64,000 bases of DNA, from contig CAZJMK010000001.1 of assembly GCA_964547135.1 (NCBI GenBank), forward strand, positions 62,001 through 126,000, in the 5' to 3' direction. Below the pieces are notes generated by a model that was not told the origin of the DNA, made no database searches, and saw only the letters and a list, made by a program, of their open reading frames with translations. The translations under genes were made by a program, and so were the position numbers. Source of the DNA: JAJXSS01 sp964547135 (GTDB taxonomy: Bacteria; Planctomycetota; Phycisphaerae; Phycisphaerales; Phycisphaeraceae). Positions 1 to 7,828 of the stretch are shown piece by piece. Within the stretch, counting starts at the first letter, position 1; each line of letters opens with the position of its first letter.

Positions 1-62
1 GTGAAGCCAACGACCCGCTGAAACAGCAATGGGTTGATCCGTGGTCATACGTATCGTTTTGA
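1..62 (+). CDS. C-terminal end of an upstream gene (partial)
   Basis: From base 3 one frame reads 19 codons (EANDPLKQQWVDPWSYVSF) to a TGA at 60-62. The composition looks coding and the DPW pattern resembles the C-termini of type II secretion pseudopilins, but too little is present to name the product. The stop codon lies inside the left arm of the long inverted repeat that follows. Seen: the open frame and the stop. Inferred: that it is a real gene end. Confidence 0.35.
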   Translation, partial: EANDPLKQQWVDPWSYVSF

Positions 63-189
63 TCGAGTCGAAACAGGTCATGTTTTGGGTGTTGCTCAGA
101 GCCACGAGTGGAAGCGAGCGGTTAAGTGCAAGTACCACGCGCTTCCGCTCATGGCTCTGAGCCTGTTTCGATTGGATCAAAACGGTACG
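50..189. repeat. long two-part inverted repeat
   Basis: Outer arms 50-77 and 162-189 pair over 28 nt with few mismatches (core CGTTTTGATC / GATCAAAACG). Inner arms 94-116 and 140-162 (GCTCAGAGCCACGAG... / ...CTCATGGCTCTGAGC) belong to a family with another copy at 20898-20961 and a fragment near 44398. An unpaired 16-nt insert sits only on the left side. Confidence 0.75.
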
Positions 190-221
190 TTTGACATCAA
201 AACGGCCTGAGTCGTATGTAA

Positions 222-254
222 TAAAAAAAACGCACGGCAAGCTGTTGCCGTGCG
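222..254 (-). terminator. Rho-independent terminator
   Basis: A perfect 10-bp stem (CGCACGGCAA / TTGCCGTGCG, loop GCTG) at 231-254 is followed on the minus strand by eight T (223-230). It lies about 75 nt past the stop of the minus-strand gene ending at 329 and should end that transcript. Confidence 0.9.
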
Positions 255-328
255 CCGGAGCCTGAATGGATGGCCCCCCCAGGGACCATGTCAGACCCAC
301 TCTAACCATGAGTCAAGGTTGTCTGGCA

Positions 329-2365
329 TCAGGTCAATACCTGCAGCTCTTCCAGCGAGAAACTGCTGTCCACGTTGTTGCCCAGCGCGGTGATGCGCAC
401 GCGGGTCACGTTGCTGTAGCTTTGGCCGAAGTTGAACGTCTGGTACACGTCATCGGGGCCAAGGTTGCTGGTGGCACTGGTGGCCACGCGCACCCAGTTG
501 CCGTTGATGTGCAGGTCCACATGGAATGTGTATTGACGATTGGTACTGTTGCCAAAGGCCAGGTTGATGCCGGTGAGCGTGAAGCTGCTGCCGCCGAAGT
601 TGTAACTGACGTTCTGATTCAGACTGCTGGTGGTGGCCGCAGTGGTCAGACTGCCGTCGGCCCCGGCGGTGGCGTTGGTCCAGCCGCTGCTGTTGGCCAG
701 CCACTTCACATCCACCGCGCTGGTGTTGGCGCCGACAAAGGCCGAGTTGCCACCGGTTCCGTTGGCACGCACACGGTAGTAGTAACGCACACCCGTGGTC
801 AGCCCGGTATTGTCGAAGGTGGTGGCATTGGCGGCGGTGGTGGTGATCAACGACCAGTTGGACTGATCAGTACTGCGTTCGATGCGGAAGCCGGTTTCGT
901 TGCCGGAGTTGTCAAGCCAGCGCAGACGGATCGTGGTGTTGCCGTAGGCCACGCCGTTGCGTGTGCCGCCCTTCATATCCAAGCCCTCTTTGGTACCGCC
1001 GAAGACGGTGTTGTTGACCGTGAGTGTGCCCACGCTGGTGCCGGGGGCGATGGTCGCCAGGTTGCCGCTGGCGCCGATGGCGCTGACCGTGCCCGCAATC
1101 GTGCCCGTGCCGCCCAGCGTACCGCCCGCTGCGATGCTCACTGCCGTGTTGGCCAGTGAACCGGTGACTTCGAGCGTGCCGCCGGTGACGTTGGTCGGCC
1201 CGGTGTAGGTGTTGGCACCGCTGAGGGTGAGCTTGCCGCCGGTGGACTTGGTGATGGCGAGAACTCGACTGCTGGTACCGTTGGAGATCACACCGCTGAA
1301 GGTGGACGAGCCGGTGACGGTGAGGGTCGAAGTGCCGGCGGTGGTCGCGGTCGATGTGACGCTGCCGGCACCGCTCAGGGTTGCGACCTGCTGGCTCTGG
1401 GTGTGCATATCCAGCGACGCACCCGAAGCGATGGTGAGGTCGGTGGCGGTGGGCAGACGGTTGTTGCCGCCGCGGATGCTGATGGAGCCGGCATTGATGG
1501 TGGTGCTGCCCCCGTAGGTCGCATTGTTGCCAATCCACATCGCACCGCTGCCCGCTTTGACCAGCGAAGCGGTGGCGTTGCTTACCGAAGAACTGAAAAC
1601 GCCCGTAAACTCGGTGCGGGTGCCGTTGGTGGTGAAGGTCCGTGTGCCTCCGAGCAGGTCCACGGCTCCGCTCATGGTCCCGGTGCCGATGTTGTCAATG
1701 GTCAGATCGCCGTTGAGGTCGATGGCGTTATTGAAGTTCGGGTTGCCCGAGTTGCGGGTGATCACGCCGCCGCCGGACTGGACGGTGATCTTGCCGGTGC
1801 CCACCTGTACGTTGCCGTTGCCCTGAAGGGTCGCGCCGTTGTCAATGGAGATGGCGCCCAGCCCGGTGCTGGACACACTGAACTGCAAGGTGCCGCCGGT
1901 GATGCTGATGGCGTTGCTGCTGCCGGTGATGAGTTGATCGATGATGGCGGTACCCGCGCCGGACTTGGAGATCGCGCCGTTGACGGTGAAGGTCTGGGGC
2001 GTGCCTGCGGTGCTGATCTGAGCGGTACCGCTGGTGTTCGTAAAGCTGAGCGACCCGACGGTCGTGGCCGCATCGACCGTGATGGTCGAAACGGTGGAAA
2101 TGATCGCGTCGTCGGGGGTGGCGCTGCTCCAGGTTTGATTGGTCGTGCCCGCATCGACGGTCCACTTATCGACGGCATTCCAGTTGCCGTTGCCCGCATT
2201 GGCCACGCCGTTTGCGGCCACGTTGTCCCACGTGAGCGTGGCTGCATTGGCGTTACCGGTCAACCCCAACCCGACCACACCCAGCACCAACGAAAGTAAG
2301 CGACGCTGCTGTGCGGAACCCAGCCCCTGCCCGATGCGCTGACCTGATCGTACGGATGAACCCAT
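329..2365 (-). CDS. secreted beta-strand-repeat protein with fibronectin III domain
   Basis: 678 aa. The start at 2365 is chosen over the longer frame because AAGGGAGG lies just upstream and a signal peptide follows directly (RR, then a hydrophobic core, cut near ANA at residue 41). Residues about 50-460 are low-complexity G/T/S/A-rich beta-strand repeats; around 379-409 the pattern LTLSGANTYTG...GGTLEV matches the passenger-associated transport repeat of autotransporters. About 472-552 is a fibronectin type III domain (RIERS...YYYRVRA), and 552-678 looks like a jelly-roll or discoidin-like module. No autotransporter barrel is present, so it is probably exported and surface bound or released. 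It faces the LacI-controlled sugar genes and shares their operator-like motif, which suggests a role in binding polysaccharide. Substrate unknown. Confidence 0.8.
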   Translation of the reverse strand: MGSSVRSGQRIGQGLGSAQQRRLLSLVLGVVGLGLTGNANAATLTWDNVAANGVANAGNGNWNAVDKWTVDAGTTNQTWSSATPDDAIISTVSTITVDAATTVGSLSFTNTSGTAQISTAGTPQTFTVNGAISKSGAGTAIIDQLITGSSNAISITGGTLQFSVSSTGLGAISIDNGATLQGNGNVQVGTGKITVQSGGGVITRNSGNPNFNNAIDLNGDLTIDNIGTGTMSGAVDLLGGTRTFTTNGTRTEFTGVFSSSVSNATASLVKAGSGAMWIGNNATYGGSTTINAGSISIRGGNNRLPTATDLTIASGASLDMHTQSQQVATLSGAGSVTSTATTAGTSTLTVTGSSTFSGVISNGTSSRVLAITKSTGGKLTLSGANTYTGPTNVTGGTLEVTGSLANTAVSIAAGGTLGGTGTIAGTVSAIGASGNLATIAPGTSVGTLTVNNTVFGGTKEGLDMKGGTRNGVAYGNTTIRLRWLDNSGNETGFRIERSTDQSNWSLITTTAANATTFDNTGLTTGVRYYYRVRANGTGGNSAFVGANTSAVDVKWLANSSGWTNATAGADGSLTTAATTSSLNQNVSYNFGGSSFTLTGINLAFGNSTNRQYTFHVDLHINGNWVRVATSATSNLGPDDVYQTFNFGQSYSNVTRVRITALGNNVDSSFSLEELQVLT

Positions 2366-2445
2366 GTGTCTTCCTCCCTTGCAAATGGTTTGCGTGTCAA
2401 TAGGACGATGAACAAGCACACGAACAATGCCAAGCCTGCATGATA

Positions 2446-2473
2446 AAAATAGCCGATATTTACGCGATGTCAA
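2446..2473 (-). promoter_or_regulatory. sigma70-type promoter of the beta-strand-repeat gene
   Basis: On the minus strand: TTGACA (2468-2473), 16 nt, then TATTTT (2446-2451). The predicted transcript start is near 2439, giving a leader of about 74 nt with a strong Shine-Dalgarno. The shared operator-like motif overlaps the -35. Confidence 0.6.
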
Positions 2474-2485
2474 TAGTTTAACTTA
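2472..2485. promoter_or_regulatory. operator-like motif, copy 1
   Basis: AATAGTTTAACTTA, identical over 14 of 14 bases to 5236-5249. The core AGTTTAACT is an odd-length palindrome. It abuts the -35 of the promoter at 2446-2473, a position suited to repression, presumably by the LacI-family protein encoded at 3991. Confidence 0.55.
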
Positions 2486-2686
2486 ACTTTTTTCACAATA
2501 CTTTTGCGTGGCCTTTGCCTGCGTAGCCTTCGCTGCATGAATCGCCGTGTGATTTGCCTGCCACAAACCCACTGCCGAGCGCGGCAGTGCCACATTCGTC
2601 AGCGAACAACCATCCTGATCTTTGCCGCTGACGACAAAGATCAGGCGTGGAATAGCGCACTGGACCACTGAACCACTTTAAGCCGA

Positions 2687-2765
2687 TGACTTTGGACTTT
2701 GGACCTTCGACTTTGGACTCACCCGATACCCAAGCCCTCGGCCTGTTGGCCTCGTACTTGGCTTG
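2687..2765. repeat. heptamer tandem (ACTTTGG) plus AAGCC-type palindrome
   Basis: Units of ACTTTGG run from about 2687 to 2720. They are followed by ACCCAAGCCCTCGG...CTCGTACTTGGCTTG (2728-2765), an inverted repeat also seen near 40203-40375, 41535-41580, 57047-57092 and 61141-61187. Between 2486 and 2686 I see no gene that can be supported. Confidence 0.6.
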
Positions 2766-2767
2766 AC

Positions 2768-3829
2768 TTAACCCTTGCGCCAATCAATCACCACGGCACT
2801 GTAAGTGTTCGGTTCACTGACCAGGCCCCGGTACGCCTGCGGTATTTGTTCCGGTTGAATCACGTGGCTGCGCAGCGGGGCCACCTGCAAATGACCTCTG
2901 CCGATCAGTTCAAAACATTTGCGCAGATTGCGTTCCACCGAATGGCGCGTTTCCATGCACTGCTGCGCCGGCAAGCGCCATTCATGGGCACCACGCATGA
3001 CCAACCCACGCTCATGCACCCGGCGGAGGGCTGGTGAAATGTCAATGTTCCAGGGCGTGCGGGGCGTGCCCAGCAAAATCACCTGACCAAATCGGGCAGT
3101 GCATTCCACGGCTGTGATGATCACCGCTGAATGGCCGGCGGCGTCCACGCTCACATCCACCCCGCGTCCGCCGGTGAGTTCCTCCAACGCCTTCTGCTGG
3201 TCTTGCGGGGGTACACTCAACACCGTTTCCATGCCGCATTCTCGAGCCGCCTGACAACGGTTGGCTTTGGGGTCCAACCCGATCACCCGGGCACCGGCCT
3301 GTTGATACAACTGCCCCGCCAGATTGCCGATAACCCCCAACCCAAACACCGCCACGGTGTCGCCGACCTTGAGTTCCGTCACGTCCGGCCCGGTCAGGGC
3401 AATCCGCGCCAAGTTGGCCATGGCTGCGTCCAATGGGTCCAGGTCCGCCGGCACAGGGTACAACCGCCCCCACTGATGCGATTGGCCATGGGTGAAACGC
3501 TGGTATGAAGCATGTTTGCCTGCAAAAAAGACACGATCTCCCACGGCAAAGTCATGAACTTCCGAACCGACACGTTCCAGCCGACCCACACAGGTGTAAC
3601 CCGGACGTATCGGATAGCGTGTCTGCCCCAGGGTGTTGAGCAAGGCTGATAGTTCGGTCCCGGTGCTCACGGCTGTGGCTTCGGAACGAACCAATACTTC
3701 CATGGGTGCCAGGGGTTGGTCACTCAGTATTTCGGTTTCCAGCCGAACTTCACCCGCGGACGGAAACAGCACATAGGTCGCTGAAAGCGGCGGAGGCAGT
3801 TGTTTGCGGGGTAAATGGGCAACGCTCAT
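2768..3829 (-). CDS. MDR-family (zinc-type) alcohol dehydrogenase-like oxidoreductase
   Basis: 353 aa, normal length for medium-chain dehydrogenases. The N-terminal GroES-like half has the GYTCVGRLERVGSEV...GDRVF pattern; the C-terminal Rossmann half has the nucleotide-binding AVFGLGVIGN near residue 165 and AVIGLDP-like motifs. The usual catalytic Cys/His zinc ligands of the classical enzymes are not evident, as in the MDR branch that holds threonine- and sorbitol-dehydrogenase-like proteins of sugar loci. The gene is divergent from the LacI regulator, and its promoter (3880-3908) carries a variant of the shared operator at the predicted start site. It probably oxidises a sugar or polyol freed by the nearby glycosidases; the substrate is inferred only from context. 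Confidence 0.8.
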   Translation of the reverse strand: MSVAHLPRKQLPPPLSATYVLFPSAGEVRLETEILSDQPLAPMEVLVRSEATAVSTGTELSALLNTLGQTRYPIRPGYTCVGRLERVGSEVHDFAVGDRVFFAGKHASYQRFTHGQSHQWGRLYPVPADLDPLDAAMANLARIALTGPDVTELKVGDTVAVFGLGVIGNLAGQLYQQAGARVIGLDPKANRCQAARECGMETVLSVPPQDQQKALEELTGGRGVDVSVDAAGHSAVIITAVECTARFGQVILLGTPRTPWNIDISPALRRVHERGLVMRGAHEWRLPAQQCMETRHSVERNLRKCFELIGRGHLQVAPLRSHVIQPEQIPQAYRGLVSEPNTYSAVVIDWRKG

Positions 3830-3872
3830 GAAATCACTCCCAGACGGAACGCCAAGTGCTTGATTCCGCTTG

Positions 3873-3886
3873 GTTAAACATTATAC
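3873..3886. promoter_or_regulatory. operator-like motif, copy 2 (variant)
   Basis: Read on the minus strand this is TATAATGTTTAACC. It shares the GTTTAAC core and the A/T left flank with the copies at 2472 and 5236, and lies at the predicted transcript start of the dehydrogenase gene. Confidence 0.45.
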
Positions 3887-3908
3887 CTTGCAAATCCGCA
3901 ACAGGCAA
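3880..3908 (-). promoter_or_regulatory. promoter of the dehydrogenase gene
   Basis: Minus strand: TTGCCT (3903-3908), 17 nt, then a perfect TATAAT (3880-3885). Start site expected near 3873, leader about 45 nt, with GGGAGTG shortly before the ATG at 3829. Confidence 0.65.
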
Positions 3909-3910
3909 GT

Positions 3911-3923
3911 GTTGACTGTCAAC
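3911..3923. promoter_or_regulatory. palindrome in the divergent dehydrogenase/lacI interval
   Basis: GTTGAC-T-GTCAAC is a perfect 13-bp inverted repeat, upstream of the -35 of the dehydrogenase and 68 nt before the regulator's ATG. It could be an autoregulatory operator. GTTGACTGTCAA also occurs at about 22193, away from this locus, which weakens the case. Confidence 0.35.
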
Positions 3924-3990
3924 CGACTGTTAATTGCCACGGTTTGTGGTATGTTGGAAGAGGGCTGCGGCTGTTCGCAGGGAGTAACCC

Positions 3991-5079
3991 ATGGCCACAT
4001 TGACAGAGATTGCCAAGCAGGCGGGCGTGAGTGTCGCAGCCGTGAGTCTGGTTTTGAATCGCGGCAACGTGGGCACCCGTGTCAGCGCGGCACGGGTCGA
4101 GCACATTCGCAACGTGGCGAAAAAACTGGGGTATGTGCGCAATTATCATGCCACATCGATCCGCAAGGGCCGGGCGGACACCGTGGCGGTGGCGATGGAC
4201 TTTGGTTTTGGCGATGTGCCCGTGCGGCAGAACGGTCTGGCGATTCCCTACTTTGCCGAAATCATCGGCGGCATCGATGTCACGCTGCGATCCAAGGGTT
4301 TGCAGATGACCATCGTCGGACCCGATGGCGAACATGCAGCACCGGATCGTGGTTACCTTGGTATTCAACAGCGACGCTTTGACGGGCTGATCGTTCTGGG
4401 CATTGTGGTGCATCCTTCACGCACGGATTTTCTCTCCAAGTTTCACGATCGTCCGGTGGTGGTGCTGGATGCTGCAACCCAAACGCCTGATCCGGGCATT
4501 GCGACGGATCAGAATCATGCCATGAAACTGGTGGTGCAGCATTTGGCGGAACTGGGGCATCGTCGTGCCTTGTGGGTGTGTCGAACCGATGTTCGGGGCA
4601 ATGACTATCGTCATGCCGCGTTGATGGAACACGCCCAACCCGTCGGGCTGAAGGTGGAAACGGTGGGTTTCAATCTGAGCACGCATCTGGGCGACCGTCA
4701 TACGTATGACATGACCCCTGATGCCGTGGCTGAAGCGATGGCCCAGCGGCTCAAACGTCAGCCGCGCGACTTCACGGCTGTGGTCTGTTTCAACGACAAC
4801 ATCGCGGTGGGCGTGTGCGATGCGCTGGACGATGCGGGCCTGCGCATTCCGCAGGACGTTTCGGTGGTCGGTTACGACAATGTCGAATCACGGCGGACCC
4901 GGCCACGGCTTACCAGTATCGACCCGCGATTTCACGCCATGGGCGAACGCGGCGCACAGATTCTGATGGACCTGATCAACAAGCCGACGTCGCTCAAACG
5001 CATGCGTCATCACCTGGAAGTGCACGCCCCGGAACTGGTGATCCGTCACAGCACCGGCCCGGCACCGAGCCTGCCGTAA
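3991..5079 (+). CDS. LacI-family transcriptional regulator
   Basis: 362 aa. The N-terminal helix-turn-helix (TLTEIAKQAGVSVAAVSLVLN, residues 3-23) is the classic LacI form. Next come a hinge (NYHATSIRKGRADTVAV) and a periplasmic-binding-protein-like sensor core (ACEV-type GHRRALWV, CFNDNIAVGVCDAL, SVVGYDN). Start: GCAGGGAGTAACCC precedes the ATG. It is divergent from the dehydrogenase and followed by GH9 and GH36 glycosidases, so it most likely senses a sugar released from their substrate and controls the locus through the AATAGTTTAACTTA-type sites. The ligand cannot be read from sequence. Confidence 0.9.
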   Translation: MATLTEIAKQAGVSVAAVSLVLNRGNVGTRVSAARVEHIRNVAKKLGYVRNYHATSIRKGRADTVAVAMDFGFGDVPVRQNGLAIPYFAEIIGGIDVTLRSKGLQMTIVGPDGEHAAPDRGYLGIQQRRFDGLIVLGIVVHPSRTDFLSKFHDRPVVVLDAATQTPDPGIATDQNHAMKLVVQHLAELGHRRALWVCRTDVRGNDYRHAALMEHAQPVGLKVETVGFNLSTHLGDRHTYDMTPDAVAEAMAQRLKRQPRDFTAVVCFNDNIAVGVCDALDDAGLRIPQDVSVVGYDNVESRRTRPRLTSIDPRFHAMGERGAQILMDLINKPTSLKRMRHHLEVHAPELVIRHSTGPAPSLP

Positions 5080-5206
5080 CCATCATTTTCGCACCCCAGC
5101 CAATCATTTTTTTCGACCCGATGCGCCAAGTCGCGGCGCTGACGAATTGATTGGCCGTTTGGTCGTAACGCCACTTCATCCATTCACCCAGTCCGTGTTG
5201 TCACGA

Positions 5207-5235
5207 TTGGACTTTCCAATTTTTCACGTTAGATT
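5207..5235 (+). promoter_or_regulatory. promoter of the GH9 gene
   Basis: TTGGAC (5207-5212), 17 nt, then TAGATT (5230-5235). The expected start near 5242 falls inside the operator-like motif 5236-5249. Confidence 0.5.
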
Positions 5236-5249
5236 AATAGTTTAACTTA
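5236..5249. promoter_or_regulatory. operator-like motif, copy 3
   Basis: AATAGTTTAACTTA, identical to 2472-2485. It covers the predicted transcript start of the GH9 gene, 27 nt before its ATG. Confidence 0.55.
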
Positions 5250-5275
5250 TCAACCATCTTTCATGGAGGTCAGCC

Positions 5276-7699
5276 ATGTTGCAGGTGATGCACCGGTCCT
5301 ATGCGTGGCGGTTTTTATGCGGTGTGGGTGTTGCCCTGATGGTGGTTTCCACAACCTTGGGGCAAAGCAGCGGGCTGCCGCGGGTGACACACACCGCCCC
5401 GGTGGCGCCGGACATTTTGGCCATCGAAATCGACGCCGGCAGCATCATTCCCTCCAAAGTCGAACCCGATGCGGCCCAACCCGGCGATGAGCGTCAGGTT
5501 CAACCGCCCACGCGCACAGCCGACACCGATGTGGTCGAACTCATCCGCAACGGCAACAACGTCGGCTACCTCATCGGTGTCAATCGTGATTACCTGGCCA
5601 CCCGTGAAGGCTTTCAAGGTTCGCCGCTGGACACCAAGCTCACCGGTCGCGTCGAAAGTTACCTGGTGCAATCCGGCGACGACCCGGCGTTTGCCACCGC
5701 AGTACGCCCCGTCAAGGTGGCACGCAAAAGCAAACCCATCGACTGGCAGCGTCATGGCAAACGCAACTTCGTCATGCGTCACACCATTTATCTTTCACTG
5801 CCTGCGCCCTTGCGTGAGGGCGCGACATACACCATCGACCTGTCAGCCTTGAAAATCGATGGCACCATCATCAGCTACAAGCACGACCCCTTTCGCACCC
5901 GAAGCGAAGCGGTACACGCCATTCAAACCGGCTATCGGCCTGATGACCCGGTCAAGCACGCATTTCTTTCCATCTGGCTGGGCACAGGCGGACGTTATGC
6001 GTACACCTTGCCGCTCAAGTATCAATTGATCTGTCACGCCGACGGCAAAATCGTGCACACCGGCGAGGTTGAACCGGTGTGGGCGGGCAATCAACCCGAA
6101 CGGATGAAGTTTCCGGTCAACAACAGTCTGACCGACGTGTACCGCATGAATTTCAGTCACTTTTCCGACCCCGGAACGTATCGGGTTTACGTCGAGGGCA
6201 TCGGTTGCAGCTACCCCTTTGAAATTCGCGGCAACCCCTGGCAGAACGCTTTTCTGGTTTCCATGAAAGGGTTGTTCAATCAGCGCAGCGGCATCGAATT
6301 GGGCCTGCCGTACACTGACTTCAAACGTCCACCGGCACTGGCCCCTCAAACCTGTGTGATGCCGGTGCAGTCCACGTTTGCACAAATCGACACACCGCGC
6401 GGAGGCAAGCGTGCCATGCAGGGGGCATACCCGCTGGGCGACGGTGCCACTGATCAGAAAATGCCGCAAGCCTGGGGCGGCTATCACGATGCCGGCGACT
6501 TCAACCCCCGTGCCATGCCGCACGCCATGGTCACCGCATTTCTGCAATTGGAACTGATGGAAATGTTCCCCGGTCATTTCGACACCCTCAGCCTGAACAT
6601 TCCGCGTGAGTATCCGCAACTGCCCGACCTGCTCAACGAAATCCTTTTTGAAGTGGACCTGTTCAAACGCCTGCAACACTCCGACGGCGGCGTGCCCTAC
6701 GGCATTGAATCACGCGACCCTCGGCCCGGCGATGTCAGTTGGCGACAGGCTCTGCCCATGTTCGTGTACGCCCCGGACTGCTATTCAAGTTTCCAATACG
6801 CAGCAATGGTCAGCCGGGCGGCACGGGTGATTGCCCGCTATGACCCGGCCATGTCCGCCGAGTATGTCAAGTCCGCCCTGACGGCAATGCAATGGGGCGA
6901 AAGCGATTACCAAACGCGAATCAAAGCGGATGAACAGGCGGCTGGTCGATCAAGGGGGCCGCGCCAACTGGCAGCCATCGAACTGTATCGCACCACCAAA
7001 GATCGTCACTGGCTCGACCTGTTTTTGGACATCTCCGGGTTTGATGATGACGAGGCTGCCGCCCAAGGCAGTGCCCGTGGCGGTCAAAGCACAGCGTTAT
7101 TCAGTTATGCGATGTTGCCCGATGCGGATGCGAAACTGCGTGAAAAAGCGGTGGCCATGATCGAGGCCGCCGCCAACGATGCCTTGCAATACGCCGAGGG
7201 CAATGCTTTCGGGTTGACCAATGAAACCAAAACCCAGCCGATGTTTTATGGGTTTTATTCGACCCCCGGTGCCCTGTCGCTGCCCCGGGCGCACCACCTC
7301 ACCGGCAAAGCGCAATACCTGGCCGGACTGATCCGTGCGTATCACTTTCCGCTGGGCGCCAATCCGTTCAACCAGACTTACACCACCGGTCTGGGTGCCA
7401 ATCCGACGCGCAACCCGCACCATCTGGATTCACGTCAAAGTGGTCAACCCGCCCCCATCGGCATCACCGTTTACGGCAATGCCGACCTGATTCATTTTCA
7501 GGACAACAACGGCCTGATGTGGCCGGTGACCAACTTCCTTGATCGCATCTGCATTCCCCCGGCTTCCAAGTGGCCCACCCATGAAGCCTACTTTGATATA
7601 TGGGGGTGGCCCGCCATGAACGAATGGACCACGCAACAGGTGCATGGCCCGCAAACCTACTACTGGGGTTATCTGTCGGCCCGTGCACCGTTGCAGTAA
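5276..7699 (+). CDS. glycoside hydrolase family 9 (endoglucanase-type)
   Basis: 807 aa. A signal peptide occupies residues 1 to about 29 (cut near LGQ). An Ig-like cellulase N-terminal domain lies at about 220-320 (AFLSIWLG...GTYRVYVEGIG). The (alpha/alpha)6 barrel follows: GYHDAGDF at about 402-408 carries the two GH9 catalytic aspartates, then LPDLLNEI, GVPYGI, TGLGANPTRNPHH, and a C-terminal NEWTTQ whose Glu (about 782) fits the general acid. Start: TGGAGG is 7 nt before the ATG. The enzyme should cleave beta-1,4-glucan or a related polymer outside the cytoplasm. It is followed after 129 nt by a GH36 enzyme and carries the LacI-type operator at its promoter. Confidence 0.85.
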   Translation: MLQVMHRSYAWRFLCGVGVALMVVSTTLGQSSGLPRVTHTAPVAPDILAIEIDAGSIIPSKVEPDAAQPGDERQVQPPTRTADTDVVELIRNGNNVGYLIGVNRDYLATREGFQGSPLDTKLTGRVESYLVQSGDDPAFATAVRPVKVARKSKPIDWQRHGKRNFVMRHTIYLSLPAPLREGATYTIDLSALKIDGTIISYKHDPFRTRSEAVHAIQTGYRPDDPVKHAFLSIWLGTGGRYAYTLPLKYQLICHADGKIVHTGEVEPVWAGNQPERMKFPVNNSLTDVYRMNFSHFSDPGTYRVYVEGIGCSYPFEIRGNPWQNAFLVSMKGLFNQRSGIELGLPYTDFKRPPALAPQTCVMPVQSTFAQIDTPRGGKRAMQGAYPLGDGATDQKMPQAWGGYHDAGDFNPRAMPHAMVTAFLQLELMEMFPGHFDTLSLNIPREYPQLPDLLNEILFEVDLFKRLQHSDGGVPYGIESRDPRPGDVSWRQALPMFVYAPDCYSSFQYAAMVSRAARVIARYDPAMSAEYVKSALTAMQWGESDYQTRIKADEQAAGRSRGPRQLAAIELYRTTKDRHWLDLFLDISGFDDDEAAAQGSARGGQSTALFSYAMLPDADAKLREKAVAMIEAAANDALQYAEGNAFGLTNETKTQPMFYGFYSTPGALSLPRAHHLTGKAQYLAGLIRAYHFPLGANPFNQTYTTGLGANPTRNPHHLDSRQSGQPAPIGITVYGNADLIHFQDNNGLMWPVTNFLDRICIPPASKWPTHEAYFDIWGWPAMNEWTTQQVHGPQTYYWGYLSARAPLQ

Positions 7700-7828
7700 T
7701 CCCCAGCAACATGGTCATGAATGATTGGAGTGCCATCTCCCCTCCTATTGCCGGAGAGAGAGGGCGTAATAAAGCACGTCGTTGTTCAGAGAATCATTTG
7801 CATGGCTCTAACACACACGGAGACTGAC

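Noticed and set aside
266..2299. Long plus-strand frames opposite the beta-strand-repeat gene
   Set aside because: They are antisense to a repetitive, signal-peptide-bearing gene with a strong Shine-Dalgarno and terminator; no domain is seen in them.
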